A stretch of DNA of 30,163 nt from a virus. Where the stretch lies: positions 1 through 30,163 of IMG/VR virus record IMGVR_UViG_3300020468_000043, one strand, 5' to 3'. The notes beneath the pieces are model-generated. The model worked only from the letters and a program-made list of their open reading frames with translations, was not told the DNA's origin and ran no database searches. Shown here in pieces: positions 1 through 8,102 of this stretch; position 1 is the first letter of the stretch; the number at the start of each line of letters is the position of its first letter. The translations under genes were made by a program, and so were the position numbers.

Positions 1-1362
1 AAACTTAAACTCCTCGTACATGATGAATCAGGGAAGTGGGAAAAGCCAAACAACATACTCAACAACTGGCAAGTCACGAAAACAACGTTAAGATTAGGTA
101 GTAGAGTTATAGGTAAATGCATGATGGGATCTACTTCTAATGCTTTAGACAAAGGTGGTGAGAATTTTAAAAAACTATATAGAGATTCAGATGTCACAAA
201 AAGAAATAGAAATGGGCAGACTAGTTCTGGGCTTTATAGCCTTTTTATTCCTATGGAATGGAATTACGAAGGGTTTATTGATGAGTACGGTCAGCCAGTA
301 TTTGATACACCTAAAACAGAAGTTAAAGGACCTTATGAGGAATATATAGATACAGGCATATTAGATCATTGGCAAAACGAAGTTGATGGATTAAAAAATA
401 ATCCTGATGCTTTAAATGAATTTTACAGGCAGTTTCCTAGAACAGAGGAACATGCATTTAGAGATGAAACTAAAAATAGTATATTTAACTTAGCTAAAAT
501 ATACGAGCAAATAGATTATAATGAAGGTGTTAATAATAATACAGCTATAACTACAGGTAATTTTCAGTGGATAAATGGTATTAAAGATTCAAAAGTAATA
601 TTTTATCCAGATATTAACGGTAGATTTAATATTAGCTGGATACCACCAAGTCATTTGCAAAATAAAGTAACACAAACTAACAACGGTAAAAAACCGGGTA
701 ATGAACATATAGGTGCTTTTGGATGTGATAGTTATGATATATCTGGTACTGTTGACGGTCAAGGTTCTAAAGGAGCTTTACACGGATTAACAAAGTTTTC
801 GATGGAAGACGCTCCACCTAACAGTTTCTTTTTAGAATATTTAGCTAGACCTCAAACTGCAGAAATATTTTTTGAAGATGTACTAATGGCACTAGTTTTT
901 TATGGTATGCCTATACTTGCAGAAAATAATAAACCTAGACTTTTATACTATTTAAGACGTAGAGGTTATAGAGGTTATTCTATGAATAGACCAGATAAAG
1001 TTTGGAATAATTTGTCTAATACAGAAAGAGAAATAGGTGGTATACCAAACTCTAGTGAAGATATAAAACAAGCTCACGCTGCAGCAATTGAAATGTATAT
1101 ACAAGAACACGTTGGTTTAAAAAATGAAGGTGATTATGGTAATATGTATTTTAATAAAACATTAAATGATTGGTCGAAGTTTGACATAAATAATAGAACA
1201 AAATTTGATGCATCTATAAGTAGTGGTTTAGCTGTAATGGCTTGTAATAGAAACTTATATGCACCAAATATGCAAAAAGAAAAAAGAAAAATAAATATTG
1301 GATTTGCTAGATATGAAAATCAAGGCATGTCATCTAAAATAATAACAGAACAGTATGGCTAA
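1..1362 (+). CDS. terL: Terminase large subunit, C-terminal part (5' end cut by window edge)
   Basis: ATP-driven DNA packaging motor and headful or site-specific nuclease that docks on the portal. The frame is open from base 1, so the ATG at 121 is internal and the real start lies upstream; 453 codons are visible. The first residues read LLVHDE, a Walker B motif with the catalytic Glu at visible residue 9. A GSTSN segment near residue 43 fits the ATPase coupling motif. The nuclease half shows the acidic residues expected of an RNase H-like terminase nuclease: D243 in FGCDSYD, E308 in ILAENN, and D403 in TKFDA. The Walker A part is missing only because of the window edge. The gene overlaps the portal start by 8 bases, which fits translational coupling. 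Motif reading and position before the portal make the call strong. Confidence 0.93.
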   Translation, partial: KLKLLVHDESGKWEKPNNILNNWQVTKTTLRLGSRVIGKCMMGSTSNALDKGGENFKKLYRDSDVTKRNRNGQTSSGLYSLFIPMEWNYEGFIDEYGQPVFDTPKTEVKGPYEEYIDTGILDHWQNEVDGLKNNPDALNEFYRQFPRTEEHAFRDETKNSIFNLAKIYEQIDYNEGVNNNTAITTGNFQWINGIKDSKVIFYPDINGRFNISWIPPSHLQNKVTQTNNGKKPGNEHIGAFGCDSYDISGTVDGQGSKGALHGLTKFSMEDAPPNSFFLEYLARPQTAEIFFEDVLMALVFYGMPILAENNKPRLLYYLRRRGYRGYSMNRPDKVWNNLSNTEREIGGIPNSSEDIKQAHAAAIEMYIQEHVGLKNEGDYGNMYFNKTLNDWSKFDINNRTKFDASISSGLAVMACNRNLYAPNMQKEKRKINIGFARYENQGMSSKIITEQYG

Positions 1363-3772
1363 TTCTACAAAAAATTATTTTCCCAGCCAAGTAGTTAGTG
1401 ATCTTGAAAAAATGAGTCCAGAATATGGTCTTGAAGTTGCTAGAGCTATAGAAAGTGAGTGGTTTTATAGTGATAATCAAACTACAAGATACAAGAGTAA
1501 CTACAATAGTTATCGTAGGCTTAGGCTTTATGCTAGGGGAGAACAGCCTGTACAAAAATACAAAGATGAATTATCAATTAATGGTGATTTATCTTATCTT
1601 AATTTAGACTGGAAACCAGTACCTATCATACCAAAATTTGTTGATATAGTTGTTAATGGTATATCTGAAAGAACATATGATATAAAAGCTTATTCTCAAG
1701 ATCCATATGGTATTGCAAAAAGAACAGACTATATGGAAACTATACTAGCTGATATGGAAACTATAGACTTAGCTCAGTATACAAAGCAGGCTTTTGGTAT
1801 AGATATATCAGACACACCTGAAGATGAACTTCCTGAAACAAGAGAAGAACTTGAGCTACACATGCAGCTAACATATAAGCAAGCAATTGAAGTAGCAGAA
1901 GAGCAAGCAATAAATACTATTTTAGAAACAAACAAATACGATTTAATAAGAAAAAGAGTTAATTATGATTTAACTGTTTTAGGTATTGGTTGTGTAAAAA
2001 ATAGTTTTACAGAGTCTGAAGGACTTAAAGTAGATTATGTTGATCCAGTAGATTTAGTATATTCTTATACTGATTCACCTTACTTTGAAGATATTTATTA
2101 TGTAGGTGAATTAAAGACAGTAACAATTAACGAATTAAAAAAAGAGTTTCCAAATTTAACAAATGAGGATTTAGAAGAAATACAAAACTATTCTAGCACG
2201 GTAAAAAATTATGGTAGCAGATACCATTATGATCAAAGAGATAATAACCAAATAGATGTTTTATATTTTAATTATAAAACATACATGAATGAGGTTTATA
2301 AAGTAAAAACAACAGGTACTGGAGGTAGTAGAGTGATAGTAAAAGATGATACATTTAATCCGCCTGTTGATATTTTAGATGAAAATTTTGAAAAAGTTTC
2401 TAGATCATTAGAGGTTTTGTATGAAGGTGTTATGACTTTAGGTAGCAGCAAGCTTTTAAAATGGCAGATGGCTAAAAATATGATGCGACCTAAAAGTGAT
2501 AATACTAAAGTTAAAATGAATTATAGTATTGTTGCACCTCGTATGTACAATGGTAGAGTTGAATCTTTAGTTAGTAGAATAACTGGTTTTGCTGATATGA
2601 TTCAGCTAACTCATTTAAAACTACAACAAGTAATGTCTAGATTAATACCTGATGGTGTTTATTTAGATGCTGATGGCATAGCAGAAGTTGATCTTGGTAA
2701 TGGAACAAACTATAATCCACAAGAAGCTCTTAATATGTTTTTTCAAACTGGTAGTATTATAGGTAGATCACTTACATCAGATGGTGATATTAATAGAGGT
2801 AAAGTACCTATACAAGAAGTAGCCAGTGGTAATGGTGGTGCTAAAATGCAAAGTTTAATAGCAAACTATAATTACTACTTGCAAATGATAAGAGATGTTA
2901 CTGGTTTGAATGAAGCAAGAGACGGTAGCACACCATCAAAAGATGCTTTAGTTGGAGTTCAAAAACTTGCAGCAGCAAATTCTAATACAGCAACTAGACA
3001 CATATTGCAGTCAGGTTTGTTTTTAACTTCAGAGCTTTCAGAGTGTATTTCACTTAGAATATCAGATATAATAGAATATTCTCCTACAAAAGAGGCTTTT
3101 ATACAAAGTATAGGTGTACACAACGTAGCTACACTAGAGGAAATGTCTAATTTACATATACATGATTTTGGTATATTTATAGAATTAACACCTGATGATG
3201 AAGAAAAACAAATATTAGAAAACAACATACAAACTGCTATAGCTCAAAAAGGTATAGATATTGAAGATGCTATTGATTTAAGAGAAATAAAAAACATAAA
3301 ACTTGCTAATCAATTACTCAAAATAAGAAGAAAGAAAAAGCAACAAAAAGATCAACTAATACAGCAGCAAAATATACAAGCTCAGGCAGATGCAAACGCT
3401 CAATCACAACAAGTATCGGCACAAGCTGAAGTTCAAAAACAACAAGCATTAGTACAAATTAATAGTGAATTAGAACAATTAAAAGGACAAATAGAAGCAC
3501 AAAAAATGCAACAAGAAGTTGCTGCTAAAAAAGAGTTAATGCAATTAGAGTTTCAAATGAATATGCAATTAAAGCAAATGGAAGTTGAAGCTCAAAAGAG
3601 TAAAGAAACAAACAAAGAAGACAGAAAAGATAATAGAACAAAAATACAAGCAACTCAACAATCAGAGTTAATTGATCAAAGAAAAAATGAAAAACCACCT
3701 AAAAACTTTGAGTCAGCAGGTAATGATATATTAAGTGGTAATTTTAACTTGGGTGTTTTTGATCCTAGATAA
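1355..3772 (+). CDS. Portal protein
   Basis: Forms the dodecameric ring at one capsid vertex through which DNA is packed and ejected. At 805 residues it is longer than most portals and in the range I recall for crAss-like and other large podovirus portals. The body, residues about 1-650, has mixed alpha/beta composition with no signal peptide. Residues about 655-775 are strikingly rich in Gln, Lys, Glu and Ala with heptad-like spacing, and likely form a long helical barrel or coiled coil pointing into the capsid. The tail ends in a short non-helical stretch. The start at 1355 overlaps the terminase end, a typical terL-portal arrangement. Identification rests on position, size and general sequence character rather than on a diagnostic motif. 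Confidence 0.85.
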   Translation: MANSTKNYFPSQVVSDLEKMSPEYGLEVARAIESEWFYSDNQTTRYKSNYNSYRRLRLYARGEQPVQKYKDELSINGDLSYLNLDWKPVPIIPKFVDIVVNGISERTYDIKAYSQDPYGIAKRTDYMETILADMETIDLAQYTKQAFGIDISDTPEDELPETREELELHMQLTYKQAIEVAEEQAINTILETNKYDLIRKRVNYDLTVLGIGCVKNSFTESEGLKVDYVDPVDLVYSYTDSPYFEDIYYVGELKTVTINELKKEFPNLTNEDLEEIQNYSSTVKNYGSRYHYDQRDNNQIDVLYFNYKTYMNEVYKVKTTGTGGSRVIVKDDTFNPPVDILDENFEKVSRSLEVLYEGVMTLGSSKLLKWQMAKNMMRPKSDNTKVKMNYSIVAPRMYNGRVESLVSRITGFADMIQLTHLKLQQVMSRLIPDGVYLDADGIAEVDLGNGTNYNPQEALNMFFQTGSIIGRSLTSDGDINRGKVPIQEVASGNGGAKMQSLIANYNYYLQMIRDVTGLNEARDGSTPSKDALVGVQKLAAANSNTATRHILQSGLFLTSELSECISLRISDIIEYSPTKEAFIQSIGVHNVATLEEMSNLHIHDFGIFIELTPDDEEKQILENNIQTAIAQKGIDIEDAIDLREIKNIKLANQLLKIRRKKKQQKDQLIQQQNIQAQADANAQSQQVSAQAEVQKQQALVQINSELEQLKGQIEAQKMQQEVAAKKELMQLEFQMNMQLKQMEVEAQKSKETNKEDRKDNRTKIQATQQSELIDQRKNEKPPKNFESAGNDILSGNFNLGVFDPR

Positions 3773-3799
3773 ATAAAACATAAATAAAACAAAAACAAA

Positions 3800-4195
3800 A
3801 TGAGTATACATTTCGGAACAGGTTACGACTTTGGACAAAACGGATCTATATTTACAAACACAACTACAAATGTAGTTCCGCCAAATGATCGTAAAATAAT
3901 TGCAATACAATTTTTATCTGACACAACATTTAACACTTTATCTCCAACACCTCAAGATTCTGCTTCAGATGGGACAACTGGTATTTGTGTTGGTGATGAT
4001 ACAGGTGAAGGTGGAGCAGGCACATCTAATACACCAAACGCTGGAAGTAATGCAGCTGGAGGTCAAATTATTAACGCAGGTGGTGATAGTGATTTAACTG
4101 TTTTTCCAAAGGGTCTTACAATATTTGGAAGATGGGATAGCTTTAGTATTGACGCTGATGCTGATGGTGGTGTAATTGCTTACTTAGGATACTAA
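3800..4195 (+). CDS. Small putative virion surface protein
   Basis: 131 residues, no signal peptide or membrane segment. The middle (about residues 50-95) is rich in Gly, Ala, Asn and Asp and looks flexible; the end reads FPKGLTIFGRWDSFSIDADA, a beta-rich ending I remember from small proteins beside head genes of marine phages. Those are usually annotated as hypothetical structural proteins, and a decoration or fibre-base role is only inferred. The leader at 3773-3799 is almost pure A/T with runs of AAAAC and no Shine-Dalgarno. Its stop overlaps the next start by one base (TAATG), so the two are probably made together. Confidence 0.7.
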   Translation: MSIHFGTGYDFGQNGSIFTNTTTNVVPPNDRKIIAIQFLSDTTFNTLSPTPQDSASDGTTGICVGDDTGEGGAGTSNTPNAGSNAAGGQIINAGGDSDLTVFPKGLTIFGRWDSFSIDADADGGVIAYLGY

Positions 4196-4434
4196 TGCCG
4201 GGGTTAGGATTAAGTATAGATTTATCTTCTGTAACTAGTGGTGCATCTGCCGCTGCTGCAATAGAAGATTATGTGTGGGATGTTGTTGGTGGTGAGCTAA
4301 CACCTAGAGATGGTATTGCTTATGACTTTAGTGATGCATGGGATGTAACTAGTACAGAACTAACACCTGCAGAGTCACCTAGCGAAGAAGGTTATTGGAA
4401 TGTAAATGCAGATGGAGATTTAACACCTAAATAA
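4195..4434 (+). CDS. Small acidic protein of unknown function
   Basis: 79 residues, strongly acidic, with a short internal repeat. The stretches around residues 27-39 (YVWDVVGGELTPR) and 48-59 (DAWDVTSTELTP) and the ending (GYWNVNADGDLTP) share the pattern of an aromatic residue, W-D/N-V, then E/D-L-T-P. That gives three copies of a roughly 20-residue unit, which suggests a repetitive surface or fibre-linked peptide. I do not recognise a family. It starts on the stop codon of the previous gene (TAATG) and ends 7 bases before the first fibre gene, so it belongs to the same translational unit. No catalytic residues or membrane segments are seen. Confidence 0.65.
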   Translation: MPGLGLSIDLSSVTSGASAAAAIEDYVWDVVGGELTPRDGIAYDFSDAWDVTSTELTPAESPSEEGYWNVNADGDLTPK

Positions 4435-4441
4435 AAAAAAC

Positions 4442-5908
4442 ATGGCAACAAAGAACATAGTACCTAACGCAGATGGTGAAGGTCAACTAGGGACATCAAG
4501 CAAGTCTTGGGCAGAAGGGCATATAGATTCAATAACAGGAACTATTTCAACTGCTGCACAGGGGAGTATTACATCATTAGGAACACTTACCTCATTAAAT
4601 ATTTCAGGGAATGTGGGTATTGGAACTACTTCACCTAGCAGTTATTTTGTAAGAGGTGGAGGATTAGTAGTAGATTCCGTTGATGCAGGTAGCAATGTTG
4701 TTATTTTAAATGATAATAATACTTTTAGCTCTTTATTTTTTGCTAAAGGATCTACTGGAGCAGAAAAGTATCAAGGATATATTGAGTACGAGCATGCTAA
4801 TGAAGCAATGGCATTCGGTACTGCTCAAGTAGAACGCATGCAGCTTTCATCAGCAGGCATTGAAGTACCAGACTCTAGCAATATAGGTTGTGCTTCTGAC
4901 ACTGATTTGTTGACATTAAGTTCAGCACAAGTCATATTAGATGGAAATACTGGTCAAGGTGTTTTACAATTAGCCACACAAAAAGCAGCAGGAAGCTTAA
5001 TTGCAGGTCAGAGCATTGGAGAAATTAATTTTAGACATAATCATGCTGCAACTGCTGCTACAGTAACTAGTGCAAGAATTATTGGGGCTGCTGCTGAAAA
5101 TACAGTTAGTGGTCAAGACAATCATGGAGGTCAATTAGAATTTTACACTGCTGCAGATGGAAACAATGAAACAGCACCTGTAAAAAGATTAACTATTGGA
5201 TCTGATAGTAATGCAACTTTTGCAGGTGGTGTCGCTGTTACAGGTGCAAGTAGTTTACCTCTTAGTGATTCTAGTGCTTTAAATGCTGGTGTACAAATTC
5301 CAACAAATGCTCAACTTGGATTTGGTAATGGAGATGGAAGTAAACCAGATTTTGGATTTGCAGTTCAAGGCACTTCTGGAAGTGCTAAATTAAATATATT
5401 TTGTGGCACTGGAGGCACTGATGTTGATGCTTTTATTGATACTAATGGATTTATTCATGCGGCTGCATTATTTTTAGGAGGTGAGACTTCAGCTAATACT
5501 TTAGATGATTATGAAGAAGGTACTTGGACACCAAGTTATACAACGAGTACTACTTCTTCTACAGTAGCGTATAACATTCGGAATGGTTATTACACAAAAG
5601 TAGGTAATCAAGTAACTTGTTGGGGCAATATACAAACAAATGCTACTACTTGGAACGGTAATTATGTGCAGTTAGATGGTCAGCCTTTTGCTGCAGCAAA
5701 CACTACTATGCCAATAGGATTTATAGCTTATTCTTTCGGATTTGCTGGTGATCATCCCAGTGGAATTTATTATGCAACATCTACAAGAAATTATTTAACA
5801 TATAGAGATGCTGCTGATGGTCAAACTAATGAACTGTTAGCTTCTGATATGAATACAGGAAATGGTGTTAACACTATAATATTTTCATTTACATTTCAGA
5901 CAACATAA
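4442..5908 (+). CDS. Fibre protein A (head or tail fibre)
   Basis: 488 residues of low-complexity beta-type sequence rich in Gly, Ala, Ser, Thr and Asn. In order it has: an N-terminal segment (1-45) nearly identical to that of the gene at 6292; a VGIGTTSP motif near residue 60, common in trimeric phage fibres; a middle shaft with an NATFAGG motif; and a C-terminal module from about residue 355 starting LDDYEEGTWTP and containing YYTKVGNQV, a widespread fibre-tip module in aquatic phages. No SDxRLK-type intramolecular chaperone is visible at the end. It probably binds host surface structures. Its place between portal and capsid, far from the tail genes, suggests head fibres, though tail fibres cannot be excluded. 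Confidence 0.8.
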   Translation: MATKNIVPNADGEGQLGTSSKSWAEGHIDSITGTISTAAQGSITSLGTLTSLNISGNVGIGTTSPSSYFVRGGGLVVDSVDAGSNVVILNDNNTFSSLFFAKGSTGAEKYQGYIEYEHANEAMAFGTAQVERMQLSSAGIEVPDSSNIGCASDTDLLTLSSAQVILDGNTGQGVLQLATQKAAGSLIAGQSIGEINFRHNHAATAATVTSARIIGAAAENTVSGQDNHGGQLEFYTAADGNNETAPVKRLTIGSDSNATFAGGVAVTGASSLPLSDSSALNAGVQIPTNAQLGFGNGDGSKPDFGFAVQGTSGSAKLNIFCGTGGTDVDAFIDTNGFIHAAALFLGGETSANTLDDYEEGTWTPSYTTSTTSSTVAYNIRNGYYTKVGNQVTCWGNIQTNATTWNGNYVQLDGQPFAAANTTMPIGFIAYSFGFAGDHPSGIYYATSTRNYLTYRDAADGQTNELLASDMNTGNGVNTIIFSFTFQTT

Positions 5909-5947
5909 TAAAAAAAATACATCTAATAAATATAAACAAATAAAAAA

Positions 5948-6280
5948 ATGGCAATAACATATACATGGGATACAAAAACTGTAGATACCTACCCAACAAA
6001 AAGTGGTAAATCAGATGTAATATTTAAAGTTTATTGGCAGCTAAAAGGTGTAGATGATACAGCAGAAAAAAACTCATCGGTATCAACTGGTGTTGCAGAA
6101 ATAGATACTTCAGATCTTTCTAGTTTCACAGAGTTTTCAGATTTAAAAGAATCCGATATAACTGGTTGGGTTGAAACTTCTCTTGGTACAGATCAAATAA
6201 ATAGTTATAAATCTGGAATTGAAGAAGTAATACAAGAAAAAGCAACACCAACTGTTGTTAGAAAATATGTCAGTGAATAA
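5948..6280 (+). CDS. Small fibre-partner protein (DUF7936-like)
   Basis: 110 residues starting MAITYTWDTKTVDTYP. The opening MAITYTW followed by a short soluble beta-rich domain with a conserved YWQ segment resembles, from memory, the small phage family DUF7936 that often sits beside fibre genes; this was not checked. No membrane segment or signal peptide. It lies 39 bases after fibre A and 11 bases before fibre B, in the same unit. A role as a fibre assembly or attachment partner is inferred only from position. The leader is A/T-only with no Shine-Dalgarno. Confidence 0.65.
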   Translation: MAITYTWDTKTVDTYPTKSGKSDVIFKVYWQLKGVDDTAEKNSSVSTGVAEIDTSDLSSFTEFSDLKESDITGWVETSLGTDQINSYKSGIEEVIQEKATPTVVRKYVSE

Positions 6281-6291
6281 AAAAATAAAAC

Positions 6292-7728
6292 ATGGCAACT
6301 AAAAACATAGTACCTAACTCTGACGGTGAGGGTAAATTAGGAACGTCTAGTAAATCTTGGGCAGAAGGGCATATAGATTCAATAACAGGTACCATTGCAA
6401 CTGCTGCACAAGCAAGTATTACATCGCTTGGAACACTTACAGCATTAACTATTTCAGGAGATCTTGCTGTGTCTGGTGGAGATATAACTCTTGGAAATGG
6501 TGCAGCAACTACTATAGGTCCTACAGATACAGGATCTGGCGTTCATGGTAGTAATTTAACTATTTCTGCTGGTGCTGCAGCAGGCGGTGCTGATACTAAT
6601 GGAGGTGATTTAACTTTATCTTCTGGAGGTGCTGGAGGAACTGGATCTGGAGGAACTTCAGAAATGTTTTTTAAAACTGCCATTGCTGCTGATGCACAGG
6701 GTGTAGTTTCAGAGCGAATGAAATTTGATACTGCAGGAGATTGCAGTATTACAGGTAACTTAATAATACCAAACGATGGCACGATTGGTAGTCAAGGTAC
6801 AAGTGATGCAATAACAATAGCGAGTGATGGTGATATAGGCATTGGTGAGACTGCTCCTGAAGAAGCTTTGGAAATAAAAAGATCATCTTCACCTGCAATT
6901 CAATTAAATCAAGCGGACACATACAAAGGCATTATTAGATTAGCTGGAAACGATTTAGAAATTAGAGGTTCTGCCAATAATATGGAATTTTATAATGGCG
7001 GTAATAATGATGGTGATAGTGCTACTTTAGCATTAACTATAGATTCTAGTCAAAATGCAACTTTTGCAGGAAATATATCAGCTACTGCTACTACTCCAGA
7101 ATTAATAGCAACTAATTCTTTTAAGATAATATCTACTGGAGCAGATATTGCTTTTAGAGCAAGACAAACTTCAACTCCAGCAAATGGTGTTTATTATTTT
7201 GGAGGTGCTAATGCAAGCCCATATACAACTCCTGCTGTTACTATTATGGCAGCTGGTGACATCAATGCACATACAGGCAACTTAGTAATAGGTACAGCAG
7301 GTAAAGGTATTGATTTTAGTGCTGCAACCGATGTAGCATCAAATGAAACTACCGCTTCTAGTACTTTAAATGATTATGAAGAAGGTACTTGGTCACCTAC
7401 TTTGGAAACTAGTGGAGGCGTTTCACCAGGAACAGCTTCATCAGAAGGGCAATACACTAAGATAGGTAGGCAAGTAATTGTTCATTTTCAGTTTACACTT
7501 ACTAGTTCTTCAGGTGGTAGTGGAACTTTAAAAATTACAAATTTACCTTTTTCAGTGAATGCTAAGTCTGGTGCTGTTATAGGATCAGGTAGAATTTTAG
7601 ATCTTGGTCAAACAATTAATGTAGGACATTTTACTTCTACACATCAAATAGGTATGTTTAAATATAACGGTAATTATGCAGGCACTGATTTCTTTACAAA
7701 TGGATTTGTAACTTATTTTGTAGCATAA
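6292..7728 (+). CDS. Fibre protein B (paralogue of fibre A)
   Basis: 478 residues. The N-terminal 45 residues and the C-terminal module (LNDYEEGTWSP from about residue 362, QYTKIGRQV after it) match fibre A, while the middle differs. Here residues about 70-125 form a Gly/Ala/Thr-rich shaft, followed by an IGIGETAPEEALEI motif and an NATFAGN motif. Conserved ends with a divergent centre indicate an old duplication followed by module exchange. No C-terminal chaperone domain is visible. Probably a trimeric surface fibre contacting the host, perhaps with a different receptor preference from fibre A. A 35-base stretch of the N-terminal coding region is identical to fibre A (4505-4539 and 6355-6389). 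Confidence 0.8.
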   Translation: MATKNIVPNSDGEGKLGTSSKSWAEGHIDSITGTIATAAQASITSLGTLTALTISGDLAVSGGDITLGNGAATTIGPTDTGSGVHGSNLTISAGAAAGGADTNGGDLTLSSGGAGGTGSGGTSEMFFKTAIAADAQGVVSERMKFDTAGDCSITGNLIIPNDGTIGSQGTSDAITIASDGDIGIGETAPEEALEIKRSSSPAIQLNQADTYKGIIRLAGNDLEIRGSANNMEFYNGGNNDGDSATLALTIDSSQNATFAGNISATATTPELIATNSFKIISTGADIAFRARQTSTPANGVYYFGGANASPYTTPAVTIMAAGDINAHTGNLVIGTAGKGIDFSAATDVASNETTASSTLNDYEEGTWSPTLETSGGVSPGTASSEGQYTKIGRQVIVHFQFTLTSSSGGSGTLKITNLPFSVNAKSGAVIGSGRILDLGQTINVGHFTSTHQIGMFKYNGNYAGTDFFTNGFVTYFVA

Positions 7729-7779
7729 AAAAAAATACATCTAGTGGGTTCTAGGTGCGGACAAATAAATAAATAAATT

Positions 7780-8061
7780 ATGGCAATAACAAAAGAAACA
7801 AAAGTAGATAAAATAGAAGTAGTTAATGATTGGAGTATTCAAGTAAGAACAGCTACAATTATTAAGGAAGATGATGTTGAAATAACAAGGTCTTTCCATA
7901 GGCACGTGTTACAACCATTTACTTCATCTAAAGCAGATGACAACAGCTGGACACATACACCTACTGATATTTCAGGTGAATCAGCTAGTGTACAAGCAAT
8001 ATCAAATGCTGCATGGACAGATGATGTAAAAGCTGCATACAAGACTTATACAGAAGCTTAA
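7780..8061 (+). CDS. Small conserved phage protein after fibre B
   Basis: 93 residues beginning MAITKETKVDKIEVV, with a two-part look: a beta-rich first half ending in SFHRHVLQP and an alpha-type end reading AISNAAWTDDVKAAYKTY. I remember similar small proteins near structural genes in many aquatic phages, always of unknown function. It shares the first four residues with the small protein after fibre A but not clearly the rest, so the two small partners need not be homologous. The 51-base gap before it includes a short GC-richer patch (7741-7760) that is unusual here. Reading frame, start context and position make it a real gene. Confidence 0.7.
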   Translation: MAITKETKVDKIEVVNDWSIQVRTATIIKEDDVEITRSFHRHVLQPFTSSKADDNSWTHTPTDISGESASVQAISNAAWTDDVKAAYKTYTEA

Positions 8062-8083
8062 TAAGAGATTACAATTTTTTAAT

Positions 8084-8102
8084 TTATATTATATTATATT
8101 AT
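8084..8102 (+). promoter_or_regulatory. ATATT-repeat leader before scaffold gene
   Basis: Three tandem ATATT pentamers (8086-8100) end exactly at the ATG at 8101. A 15-base string ATTATATTATATTAT (8088-8102) recurs at 10884-10898, just before another structural gene. There is no Shine-Dalgarno. It may be an unstructured translation leader or part of a promoter; the sequence alone does not decide. Confidence 0.4.

Larger units (their letters stand above)
5910..7743 (+). repeat. Duplicated fibre cassette with repeated intergenic tail
   Basis: Two copies of a fibre-gene plus small-gene cassette. The copies share near-identical coding sequence for the first 45 residues (4442-4576 and 6292-6426), including an exact 35-base match at 4505-4539 and 6355-6389. 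They also share an intergenic string just after each fibre stop, an A run followed by TACATCTA, at about 5911-5925 and 7729-7743. The start and end given here mark the two intergenic copies. The shared non-coding string supports duplication of a whole segment rather than of the fibre gene alone. Confidence 0.65.

Noticed and set aside
155-349. 64-codon plus-strand frame inside the terminase gene
   Set aside because: It is nested in another frame of a clear terminase with catalytic motifs and shows no independent start signal.
121-1362. Terminase starting at the ATG at 121
   Set aside because: The frame is open back to base 1 and codes for a Walker B motif before that ATG, so 121 is internal.
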